A DNA stretch of 58,663 nt from Legionella sp. (lineage in GTDB: Bacteria > Pseudomonadota > Gammaproteobacteria > Legionellales > Legionellaceae): contig JACCWN010000056.1 in the NCBI GenBank assembly GCA_013697625.1, positions 1 through 58,663 on the forward strand. Direction: 5' to 3'. The position numbers and the translations under genes are program-made. Shown in pieces: positions 20,577 to 28,735 of this stretch. The notes below the pieces were generated by a model. The model saw only the letters and a list, made by a program, of their open reading frames with translations. It was not told where the DNA came from and ran no database searches. How positions within the stretch are numbered: position 1 is the first letter of the stretch; each line of letters starts with the position of its first letter.

Positions 20577-22205
20577 ATGCCAAATAACAATCTCCCTAAA
20601 CGTTTCCTCCAGCTCGCGGGTTTAACCCTTGTTAGCCCTGTCCTCCTTGTCGGCGCTATTGGTGTAGGTGTTTATAGAGCAGGTAAAGCTGCTAGCGACT
20701 TAATGGGCAAGCAACTCACTGATATTGAAAATAACATGGAAAGCGCACAAGAAAAATATGCCAATAGAGTAGGTTTTGGTAAAGATGTTACTCTCGACAG
20801 TGTGGCATTTAAAACATTGGCGGATAAAAAAGCCAGTGATTTTAATGTATTTTCAACTATTAAGTTAGAAGGCCGACCTGATATCGATATTCGAGCCAAG
20901 TTAAGTGCTGATACTTCTGCAGAAGCCACAACCCTTAAAGATGATATAGTCACCTGCTTGGCACCCAGTCCAGAATTTACTAAAGCCAAAGATACATTTG
21001 AAAAAGATGCTAAGCATTTTACAGAAATTGCCCGTAAAGGGGTACCAATACCCTTTGCTACTGTTAATAATATTTTAGGCTCATATTATACTGCTAAAAG
21101 CGATGCCATTATAGCTATCAAGGCTCAACATGCAGCCGAGACGACTCGTTTAACACAATTTCTGGAAAACCCTGATAAGCAAATCCAGCTAACCGCAAAA
21201 TTAGCAGGCACTGCGAGCTTACTACCTACAGTCAAAAAAAGTATGCGCGATGATCTTGAAAAATCCCAAAAAGCAGAACTTTCAGCCTTTGAAAAATCAA
21301 CCAGTGAAACCCTTATAATAGCCCATAAGGCTGCAACCGAAGAAATGGACAAACTGATTTTTAGTGAAGTACTACGTAATACGGGTAGTAGTCGACACAC
21401 TTTTTGGGGTATGAAAAAACGAATGGCTCAACTGGATGCAGACTTGGATAGACAAAGGCTTGAGGAAAGGGCAAGGGCAAACGAACCAAATGTAGTACGT
21501 GTAGGTGAGAACAATGATGTTGATGCGACTATTTCAATACAAGGTATAGACCCTAAGAAAATTGGTGATATTTTTACAAACAGTAGGAAGACAATTAGGG
21601 CGGATTTTGATCAGAAGACCAATAAAGCTTCCTACCATTTAGATTTACACTCCGTGGTCCGTGATCCTACCTATTTCCTTGGAGAAACGTTCGGTAAAAA
21701 GAATATAGACTCTGACTTATTGCTCATGGCTTTGGCACAAAAGGCAAACGGGGATTCTAATATAGACATGGCCATAGACACTAGAAACCCAACAAATGAT
21801 CCTTATAAAACTGACAAGGGCAAAGCACTTGCTCGAAGAGCCTTTGCAGCTTGTATAAAAGCAGGTTACCCTCCAGAAAACATCACCATAACAATTGATG
21901 GTAAGAGACTAAAATACCAACTGAGTGAAGAAGATAAGAAAAATACCAATATCAAACCTAATGAAGTACTTATCCATGATGCCTTATTTGCAGGACATGG
22001 TAATGAATATAGAGCCATTTTATCAAAATCCAAGTCAATAGCTGAGAAAAAAAGTAAAAGTTTCAAGTCTGGAGACGACGAATTGAAGAAACATACAGAA
22101 TCAAGTGAATTCAAAGCGGCTTATAAAAAGTTAAAACCACCAGTTGTGCCAGAGAATCCACCAGTGGCAGAGGCACAGGCAAACGCGGCGGCACCAGCGG
22201 CTTAA
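20577..22205 (+). CDS. Unknown membrane-anchored coiled-coil protein, candidate effector
   Basis: The ATG at 20577 is preferred over the GTG at 20568, since AAGGTGG lies 5 bases upstream; this gives 542 residues. One hydrophobic segment (LAGLTLVSPVLLVGAIGVGV) lies near the N-terminus. A long charged helical, probably coiled-coil region spans about 35-310, with many Lys, Glu and Ala. A more globular part follows at about 320-470 (SDLLLMALAQKANGDSNI, AGYPPENITITIDGKRL). The tail is Lys/Glu-rich, then Pro/Ala-rich. I recognise no catalytic motif or named family. The PmrA-box-like site upstream suggests a Dot/Icm-type effector or other host-interaction protein; this is inference. Confidence 0.75.
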   Translation: MPNNNLPKRFLQLAGLTLVSPVLLVGAIGVGVYRAGKAASDLMGKQLTDIENNMESAQEKYANRVGFGKDVTLDSVAFKTLADKKASDFNVFSTIKLEGRPDIDIRAKLSADTSAEATTLKDDIVTCLAPSPEFTKAKDTFEKDAKHFTEIARKGVPIPFATVNNILGSYYTAKSDAIIAIKAQHAAETTRLTQFLENPDKQIQLTAKLAGTASLLPTVKKSMRDDLEKSQKAELSAFEKSTSETLIIAHKAATEEMDKLIFSEVLRNTGSSRHTFWGMKKRMAQLDADLDRQRLEERARANEPNVVRVGENNDVDATISIQGIDPKKIGDIFTNSRKTIRADFDQKTNKASYHLDLHSVVRDPTYFLGETFGKKNIDSDLLLMALAQKANGDSNIDMAIDTRNPTNDPYKTDKGKALARRAFAACIKAGYPPENITITIDGKRLKYQLSEEDKKNTNIKPNEVLIHDALFAGHGNEYRAILSKSKSIAEKKSKSFKSGDDELKKHTESSEFKAAYKKLKPPVVPENPPVAEAQANAAAPAA

Positions 22206-22230
22206 TATCTAAGTAGGTGGTCTTACTGCC

Positions 22231-22306
22231 ACTGCCATTAAGTAAAAGATTTCCTCAGCCCGAACGGATTGGGGGGTCATTCCTTAACTTTAACTTAATT
22301 GGCAGT
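22231..22306. repeat. Short family C MITE-like element
   Basis: Inverted ends ACTGCCATTAAGT and ACTTAATTGGCAGT (one extra T) bound 76 bp. The interior GGATTGGGGGG resembles part of the longer copy at 38318-38450. It sits between the candidate effector and recQ. The remaining sequence to 22460 holds nothing recognisable. Confidence 0.6.
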
Positions 22307-22460
22307 AGATCTTTGAACCTCCTCGACAGGACCTGTTTACAGACCTATAAAGATACATTTAATAAATGTAACATCACAAAGCAAATCAAATAAAAAAAAC
22401 CTTATGATTACCAGCAACCGGTGGTAATATTCATTCTTTAAAAATAATAAGAATAAAGAA

Positions 22461-24272
22461 ATGGAAATGGTTCCTCAAGCTCCAATTACCCAGGCCTTGG
22501 CAGTATTAAAAGATTATTTTGGTTTTGACTCATTTAGAGATCCCCAAGCAGAAATCATCCAAGATGTTATCAATGGTCAAGACGTTTTGGTGCTGATGCC
22601 AACAGGTGGTGGTAAGTCACTGTGTTATCAAATTCCATCCATTGTAAGGTCTGGTGTGGGCATTGTGGTCTCCCCCTTGATTGCCTTAATGGAAGATCAG
22701 GTAACCGCATTAAAATTACAGGGTATCCGTGCGGCATATTATAATTCATCCTTAAGTTCAATAGAGGCGAAAAAAATATTAGCCCAATTACACCATGATG
22801 AATTAGACCTTTTATACATCGCACCAGAACGTCTTATGAGCGCATCATTTATAGATCGCTTAAATGAATGTAACATTGCTTTGTTTGCAATAGATGAAGC
22901 CCATTGTGTATCCCAATGGGGGCACGATTTTCGCCCAGAATATGCCACCTTAGGTCTATTAAAAAAACATTTTCCAGAAATACCCATGATTGCCTTAACA
23001 GCAACTGCTGATAAGCAAACGCGTCAAGACATTGTCTTAAAATTAAATTATGCTCCAAAAAAATACATAGCCTCCTTTAATAGGCCCAACATTCATTACA
23101 AAGTGGTTCAAAAGACCAATGCCATAAAGCAATTGATGCATTTTTTAGAAGCAGATAGTCAGCAATCAGGCATTATTTATTGTGGAACACGCAAAGACGT
23201 GGAACGCCTTGCTTTGAAATTACAAGAATTGTCTATAAAAGCTCGAGCTTATCATGCAGGCCTTAGTCATGATGAGAGACGAGAAGTACAAAATTTATTT
23301 AGATATGATCGAATAGACATCGTTGTTGCCACCATAGCTTTTGGCATGGGTATTGATAAACCGAATGTTCGCTTTGTCATCCACCACGATCTACCAAAAA
23401 ATATTGAAGGGTATTATCAAGAAACCGGCCGTGCCGGAAGAGATGGATTGCCTGCACGCGCCTTGTTGCTTTACGATGGTGCTGATAGCGCAAGACTTAG
23501 GGGTTGGATAGCAAACATTCCACTAGACGAACAAAGGCGGGTTGAAACCAATAAATTAAATCACATGCTGGCCTTTGCAGAAGCCTCTCACTGCAGACGA
23601 CAAATTTTATTACGATATTTTGATGAGCCTTGTGATAAAGCATGTAATTACTGTGATGTCTGTGACTGTCCACCGGAACAATCAGATGCAACAGAAGATG
23701 CACAAAAATTGCTATCTTGCATATATAGACTACGTCAAAGCTATGGATTGATTCATACCATTGAAGTATTAAGAGGCAGTTTATCAGACAAAATCAAACA
23801 ATTGGGGCATGACAAACTAACGACTTTTGGTATAGGAAAAGAAAAAAGCGCCTATTATTGGAGACAATTGGCCTGGCAACTGATTCATAAAGAATATTGT
23901 TTCCAAGACATGAACCAATTTAACATCCTTAAATTAACCCAAAAAGCCATTCCCTTGTTGAAGGGCCTAGAGACTATCTTCTTAACCATTCCCATCAATG
24001 ATCTGAATACATCAAAAAAGAAAACCCGAGAACGCAGTGTAATCAAACCCAGTGACAGTCCCTTATTTGAGTTACTACGCAGTCTAAGACGTAAACTCGC
24101 AGACGAAGAGAACAAGCCTCCTTTTATGATTTTCAGCGATGCAACCTTACATGCCATGGCCTTAACTAAGCCCAAAAACAAGAATGAATTGTTGGAGGTT
24201 TCAGGCGTTGGTCAGCACAAACTCAAGTTGTATGGAGAACATTTCTTAAAAGCGATTGAAGAAACAGCTTAA
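22461..24272 (+). CDS. recQ: ATP-dependent DNA helicase RecQ
   Basis: RecQ unwinds DNA 3'-5' in recombination and fork repair. The 603 residues show motif 0 (FRDPQAEII), Walker A MPTGGGKSLCYQ, DEAH as AIDEAHCVSQWGHDFR, motif V/VI (FGMGIDKPNVR, QETGRAGRDG), the zinc Cys set (HCRRQILLRYFDE, CDKACNYCDVC), a winged-helix region and a C-terminal HRDC domain at about 525-600. Length and layout match E. coli RecQ (609). It is a single gene between accessory regions, with its own upstream region. Confidence 0.95.
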   Translation: MEMVPQAPITQALAVLKDYFGFDSFRDPQAEIIQDVINGQDVLVLMPTGGGKSLCYQIPSIVRSGVGIVVSPLIALMEDQVTALKLQGIRAAYYNSSLSSIEAKKILAQLHHDELDLLYIAPERLMSASFIDRLNECNIALFAIDEAHCVSQWGHDFRPEYATLGLLKKHFPEIPMIALTATADKQTRQDIVLKLNYAPKKYIASFNRPNIHYKVVQKTNAIKQLMHFLEADSQQSGIIYCGTRKDVERLALKLQELSIKARAYHAGLSHDERREVQNLFRYDRIDIVVATIAFGMGIDKPNVRFVIHHDLPKNIEGYYQETGRAGRDGLPARALLLYDGADSARLRGWIANIPLDEQRRVETNKLNHMLAFAEASHCRRQILLRYFDEPCDKACNYCDVCDCPPEQSDATEDAQKLLSCIYRLRQSYGLIHTIEVLRGSLSDKIKQLGHDKLTTFGIGKEKSAYYWRQLAWQLIHKEYCFQDMNQFNILKLTQKAIPLLKGLETIFLTIPINDLNTSKKKTRERSVIKPSDSPLFELLRSLRRKLADEENKPPFMIFSDATLHAMALTKPKNKNELLEVSGVGQHKLKLYGEHFLKAIEETA

Positions 24273-24441
24273 AACATCTTTTCCATTTCCCAAAGCCCGT
24301 CCCGCGAAAAGGCATTATCATACTACTCAAATTACCCGCGCGAGAAGGAGACATTAGAAATAAGCTGGAAAAATTTTGTATAGTTTGAATCTCAAAAGTC
24401 TATAAAAAAATTTAGGGACCTTGCCTACTATGTACTTTGTA

Positions 24442-24855
24442 TTAAGAAGGGCTGCCTATTGAAAAAACCACCCCACCTAAATCACGGTGACTATGGATCT
24501 TTAAATTACCCGATGTAGAAATATTGCTCACTTTGCAGTATAAGCCTTTATTTCTAAGTGTAAAATTTATTTTTTGACCATCAATATCTTTCAGAGAGGT
24601 TAAAAATAAAAAATTTGCTAGCATGTCCCTGTCTTCATTGCTCTGATTTACGGTAAAAAATTGTTCATCATTGGGCTCTAAAACCAAAGGATCTTGTGTA
24701 TATATTCCTCCACCTGATAAAAATGCTTGATTTCTAATCAGTGTAAGGGGGGATTTATTTTTAAAATATATTTTAAATCCATTGCAAGGGACCACCCCAG
24801 CGTTACCGACACTGATTACAGCTAACAACACATATGCAAATTTTTTATATTTCAT
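24442..24855 (-). CDS. Small exported protein, unknown
   Basis: I place the start at the ATG at 24855, where AAGGAATTAGG precedes the codon. The upstream in-frame ATG at 24894 would overlap the previous gene and bury the signal peptide. The 137-residue product begins MKYKKFAYVLLAVISVGNAG, a good Sec signal, and the mature part looks like a small beta domain (FKIYFKNKSPLTLIRN, GGGIYTQDPLVLEPND, CKVSNISTSGNLKIHS) with two Cys. I know no family name. It starts 13 bp after the stop of the effector-like gene at 24869-25750 and probably shares its transcript. Confidence 0.65.
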   Translation of the reverse strand: MKYKKFAYVLLAVISVGNAGVVPCNGFKIYFKNKSPLTLIRNQAFLSGGGIYTQDPLVLEPNDEQFFTVNQSNEDRDMLANFLFLTSLKDIDGQKINFTLRNKGLYCKVSNISTSGNLKIHSHRDLGGVVFSIGSPS

Positions 24856-24868
24856 CCTAATTCCTTGT

Positions 24869-25750
24869 TTATCTATATTGATTATTAGCTTCATAATGAT
24901 TGGTATCTAGGGTTGGTTGATTAAGATTTTTCATCTTATCAGCAAGTTGCATAGACTTTGTTTTTGAAAAAAAACTGGTACCACTTATGATTAATGCACT
25001 GGAGGCAAGGGTTGCTGCGGCTGTTGAAGCTTGAATGAGACCTAAGCCCACAGAGGCTGAGGTGATAACTGCTGGTGAGAAGAAAATGGCACTTGCAATT
25101 AAGGCAGCACCCAATATGAGCAATGCAGCGCCCAGTATCTTTCTAGGGATTGAATCAGAGTTATTTAATGTATTTGCATATGCTTTGAAGTCTTTTTCAG
25201 AACCACCTATTAATCGCGCAAATGTGACATCCAAGATCTCGATTAATTCTATTGTAGACATACTTTTATTCTTATGAAAACACTTAATATCACTTATAAA
25301 GGCATCAAGCTCATCCCTAACCCCTTGATAACATTCCGGTTCATTTTTAAGTAAAAGTAATTGTGAAAGCTTAACATAATATTCTCTTTCAACAGCTATT
25401 TTTTCTTCGTACTGGTTCTCGAGTGATATATGATTATTCTTCAGTCCAGCAGCAATCACTTCAATAACATAAGATTTTTCAAGCTTTAAATAAGTTATAT
25501 AATTATTAATTATTTTCATTAATTCTGCTACTTCATCTCTGGCGATTGGATCACCATATTCTGTAGAATGTGTATTATAATTGGAGAAAGCATAAGAAAG
25601 CTCACGTTCAGCAGAAACTAAATACTGATTTAATCTCATATTTGCTTCTTCATAACTGCCTGACTTTGTCCTCTGATGGAATACAACAGCTTCTTTTTGT
25701 AACTTTGAAAACAATCTATTTAAAATGTCTAATTGGTCTTGATTGCTCAT
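24869..25750 (-). CDS. Unknown effector-like protein with C-terminal transmembrane pair
   Basis: The 293-residue protein is helical and charged for the first about 200 residues (LDILNRLFSKLQKEAVVFHQ, ERELSYAFSNYN, coiled-coil-like). It then has two hydrophobic stretches, about 207-232 (GAALLILGAALIASAIFFS) and 237-260 (small-residue rich, Ala/Ser/Thr). A short polar Asn-rich tail ends the protein. This layout is common among uncharacterised secreted proteins of Legionella, but I cannot name a family. It begins at ATG 25750. The promoter region is occupied from 25798 by a MITE-like insertion, so its expression signals may come partly from the element. The small exported protein gene follows by 13 bp. 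Confidence 0.65.
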   Translation of the reverse strand: MSNQDQLDILNRLFSKLQKEAVVFHQRTKSGSYEEANMRLNQYLVSAERELSYAFSNYNTHSTEYGDPIARDEVAELMKIINNYITYLKLEKSYVIEVIAAGLKNNHISLENQYEEKIAVEREYYVKLSQLLLLKNEPECYQGVRDELDAFISDIKCFHKNKSMSTIELIEILDVTFARLIGGSEKDFKAYANTLNNSDSIPRKILGAALLILGAALIASAIFFSPAVITSASVGLGLIQASTAAATLASSALIISGTSFFSKTKSMQLADKMKNLNQPTLDTNHYEANNQYR

Positions 25751-25797
25751 GAGGTGTTTCCTTCTGTAATAACATCCTATTGAATGTAATTTTAATT

Positions 25798-25958
25798 AAC
25801 CGCTGGCGCAAGACTCATTGTCGACATCCCGCCGCTTGTCCGAGTCACACTAAATTCCGGGACGACATTATCTTATTCATCAATCATTTACTACTTGTTG
25901 GTAATGACATGGCCTCGGGACGTCTGGACTGCGTAAAATCAATTAGGCGGCAGCGACT
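25798..25958. repeat. Family B MITE-like element, copy 1 (deleted form)
   Basis: The 161-bp element has inverted ends AACCGCTGGCGC and the complement of AGTCGCTGCCGC, flanked by AATT at 25794-25797 and 25959-25962, a probable 4-bp target duplication. Its centre contains the right half of the palindromic insert seen intact at 53113-53278 (CTAAATTCCGGGACGACATT). It is therefore derived from a nested form by internal deletion. It lies 47 bp upstream of the effector-like gene. The AT-rich remainder to 26169 holds no further gene. Confidence 0.7.
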
Positions 25959-26169
25959 AATTACGCCAGACTAACCAAAGAATTTTTATTGCTGTGCCAT
26001 TTAATCACTCAATGACATACAAGTCAAAATAAATTTGACAAAAAAAACCATACATCATTGCCAAAGTATTTACTTGATTCAAAAAAAATTTTTACTTCAT
26101 TGAATCACTTATATACAGAAAAGGGTGGTATTCTGGTTTACAATCGAATGAAATTGCAAAAGTACTATT

Positions 26170-27963
26170 ATGATGGTTTGTTCATTAAGTAAAAGAGCTT
26201 TGTTTTTCTCGTTTATCCTTATATTCCAGCTTTCCCTGGCCTATTGTCTGACCATTGATAAAGATGTTAAGCAAGGCTTTGATGTCCCTAAGAAAGAATA
26301 TATCTCTGTTATCTTATTTTTCAATTCATATAACAAAGTACCAAGTTTCATTCAGCAATTCTCCGAGTTAGAACATGTGACTCTTGAACCTCTGAATTTC
26401 ATGCCTGCAATCATTGTCACGTCCTATAAAGATCCAGCCCTATTAAAAAAAATTAGCACCTTTCCTTCATTAGCTTACATCGCACTGAATACACCTGCCG
26501 GTGAAAAGATAGAAATAAATTCAATCACCAACAAACCCAAAAATTCCTTTCGCTACCCTGGTGTCTCAAAGTGGTGGTCTCAAAATTTTATAGGACAATC
26601 TGGTGTCATTGGTATTATTGATTCAGGCATCGATCCAACACATCCAGCATTGATTTCCAAAAAAATCATTATAAATAAAACCAAACATTCAGGGTTTGGA
26701 AGTTACCATAAAGGCATCCGATCGCCACATGGTACTGGTGTTGCATGCATTTATGCAGGAGACCCTTTGTATGGTGAAAATATCAAAGGCTTATCATATA
26801 AAGCGCCCACTATTTTATCTGCCTTGGCAGGAGAGGGAAATAAAACCCTTGAAAATTTTAGTTTGACATATTCTAGTTTGAATTGGTTTTTTTCTTTGAA
26901 AAAATACAAGCCCTCAATCATAAATTATAGTTTTGGCAATGGGCAGATAGCCTGCCACTCCTGTCCAGACTGGAGTGGCATGAGTAAGGTAGTAGATTAC
27001 ATTGTCAATAAATACAATATATTATGGGTAACTTCTGCTGGTAATAATGGATACATTAAATCCAGAAAAACCCCGCCCTTTACTTCTACAATGACTGTAC
27101 CAGCAGATAATTATAATGCATTAACAGTTGCTAATATGAACATGTATGCGCTTGACACTTCTGAGGTCCAACGCAAGTTTTCTCGTGATAAACATGCCAT
27201 TCGATATACCAGCAGCCGTGGACCAACATTATTGGGTAGAAAGAAACCCGATATTACGGCCCCGGGTAATGACACCTATACTTGTACGCCTCAACCCAAA
27301 AAATTCCCAACATTGGCCCAACAAAAACATTATGATACCAATTACCGATTGATGGGTGGAACAAGTGCTGCAGCCCCACATGTGGGGGGAGCAGTTTTAT
27401 TAATTCAAGAGTCTGGTATAACAGACTCAATGGCCATCAAAGCCTTGTTGATTAATAGTGCTGATGCTTGGGCAGATAGTAATAAACCAGGACCAGATGA
27501 CCCTGCCTTTCCATATAAGGGGGGACATCATCCTGTGATAGGATCACATTGGAACCCAACCTACGGCTGGGGTTACATGAATCTTGAAAAAGCCTTTTAT
27601 CAAAGAGATCATCTTTTTTTAAATCATTTAAAGCCCTCAGATCCCGTTAAAGAATACATCTTGGAAGTGAAGCCTCAAGATAAAATTACTTTAATACACG
27701 AAAGACGAGTAGGTTTTAACAATCAAGGGACCCTCTGGAAGTTAAGCCATTTAGCTTTAGAAGTGTTTGCACAAGAGTCGAATGAACGACTGGCAATAGA
27801 TGCAAGTTCCCAAGACACAGTCCACCAAGTTTCTATTTGTGACTATAAAAAAACACAAAGCTGTGAAGGCACCACTTCTATCAAAGTCATTGTTCGAATT
27901 TCACTGCTTGATTCAAAAATCGATGGCGCTAAAATAGAACCTTTTGCTTTGGCTTATGGCTAA
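26170..27963 (+). CDS. Secreted subtilisin-like serine protease
   Basis: The 597-residue S8 peptidase has a signal peptide (cleavage after about LAYC, residue 26) and an inhibitor-I9-like propeptide to about residue 110. The catalytic domain carries Asp151 in IGIIDSGIDPTHP, His187 in SPHGTGVA, the oxyanion Asn in SAGNNG and Ser399 in MGGTSAAAPHVGG. About 130 further residues form a beta-like C-terminal domain with several Cys. It would act outside the cell or in the periplasm. All catalytic residues are present. It ends 12 bp from the convergent NlpC/P60 gene. The first ATG is used; codon 2 is also ATG. Confidence 0.9.
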   Translation: MMVCSLSKRALFFSFILIFQLSLAYCLTIDKDVKQGFDVPKKEYISVILFFNSYNKVPSFIQQFSELEHVTLEPLNFMPAIIVTSYKDPALLKKISTFPSLAYIALNTPAGEKIEINSITNKPKNSFRYPGVSKWWSQNFIGQSGVIGIIDSGIDPTHPALISKKIIINKTKHSGFGSYHKGIRSPHGTGVACIYAGDPLYGENIKGLSYKAPTILSALAGEGNKTLENFSLTYSSLNWFFSLKKYKPSIINYSFGNGQIACHSCPDWSGMSKVVDYIVNKYNILWVTSAGNNGYIKSRKTPPFTSTMTVPADNYNALTVANMNMYALDTSEVQRKFSRDKHAIRYTSSRGPTLLGRKKPDITAPGNDTYTCTPQPKKFPTLAQQKHYDTNYRLMGGTSAAAPHVGGAVLLIQESGITDSMAIKALLINSADAWADSNKPGPDDPAFPYKGGHHPVIGSHWNPTYGWGYMNLEKAFYQRDHLFLNHLKPSDPVKEYILEVKPQDKITLIHERRVGFNNQGTLWKLSHLALEVFAQESNERLAIDASSQDTVHQVSICDYKKTQSCEGTTSIKVIVRISLLDSKIDGAKIEPFALAYG

Positions 27964-27975
27964 CCATTTTATAAA

Positions 27976-28620
27976 TTAAGATGCATCACAACTAAAATTG
28001 GGTATACAACTGTACCCTAAAAATTTACTTTTGCTGTTTGGAGACGGCAGTTTAAAATCGAATACACTGACTCCAAATATTTGGCGACCCTGATAGGTGC
28101 GGCCATCACTGGCTCCTACCATTAAGCGTTCGCCTTGGCTGTTTTTTCCAATATACATCATCACATGAGAAGCTTGGACATTGTCGGGTGTTTGATAGGT
28201 ACCAGACCAAAAAAGTAAATTACCGGGTTTGAGGTTGGAGAAAGTATCACTTTGAATATCGGAGGTGTTTGCAGGGTAAAATTTTCCTTTTTCTTTAACC
28301 CATTGGTATTGGCCATCTGAAGAACGGGGTACGGACAGTATTCCAAGCTGTGTTAAAAGATAATACATGGTGCCAGAACAATCCATACCTTGTGCACTAG
28401 GATTTGCTGAGCCATATTTATAACCTAAATTGCGCCCTGCCAAATCAAGGCCCATTTCTATAACCCTTTGGATGTTTGGGGGATTGAATGAGAAATCTTT
28501 TAACACACGCTTTTCAATGGTTTGTGGAGCAACCTTTGTATCGGGGGCTGAGAAAACATCTTGGACCTTAAAAAGGGCTAAACCAAATAGAGCATAAAGT
28601 ACTTTGTTTGAATTGTGCAT
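27976..28620 (-). CDS. Exported NlpC/P60-family cysteine hydrolase
   Basis: The 214-residue protein has an N-terminal signal-like hydrophobic stretch (VLYALFGLALF) ending near FSAPD. An NlpC/P60 papain-like domain starts at about residue 50, with the nucleophile Cys81 in GMDCSGTMYYLL and His152 in ASHVMMYIGKN. The family usually cleaves D-glutamyl-meso-diaminopimelate bonds in peptidoglycan; other members attack other amides. It lacks an SH3 or LysM targeting domain. It stands alone, convergent with the subtilase. The 115 bp between it and the next gene upstream hold only AT-rich sequence. Confidence 0.85.
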   Translation of the reverse strand: MHNSNKVLYALFGLALFKVQDVFSAPDTKVAPQTIEKRVLKDFSFNPPNIQRVIEMGLDLAGRNLGYKYGSANPSAQGMDCSGTMYYLLTQLGILSVPRSSDGQYQWVKEKGKFYPANTSDIQSDTFSNLKPGNLLFWSGTYQTPDNVQASHVMMYIGKNSQGERLMVGASDGRTYQGRQIFGVSVFDFKLPSPNSKSKFLGYSCIPNFSCDAS

Positions 28621-28735
28621 AGTTTATTATAAGAAATATATAACAGTATTCTTAGTCTATAGTTTTATAAGGCCATACTCAACCCTAAAGACTGTTGAAA
28701 TTTTATCCTCATTGAGAGGCAAAATATGTCCAGTC

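Noticed and set aside
24273..24441. Possible small gene or repeat between recQ and the small exported protein gene.
   Set aside because: No frame with a ribosome site, and no match to the three repeat families; nothing supportable was found.
25751..25797. A second PmrA box upstream of the effector-like gene at 24869-25750.
   Set aside because: On the minus strand only one TTAAT half is present; the sequence 11 bp further on does not match.
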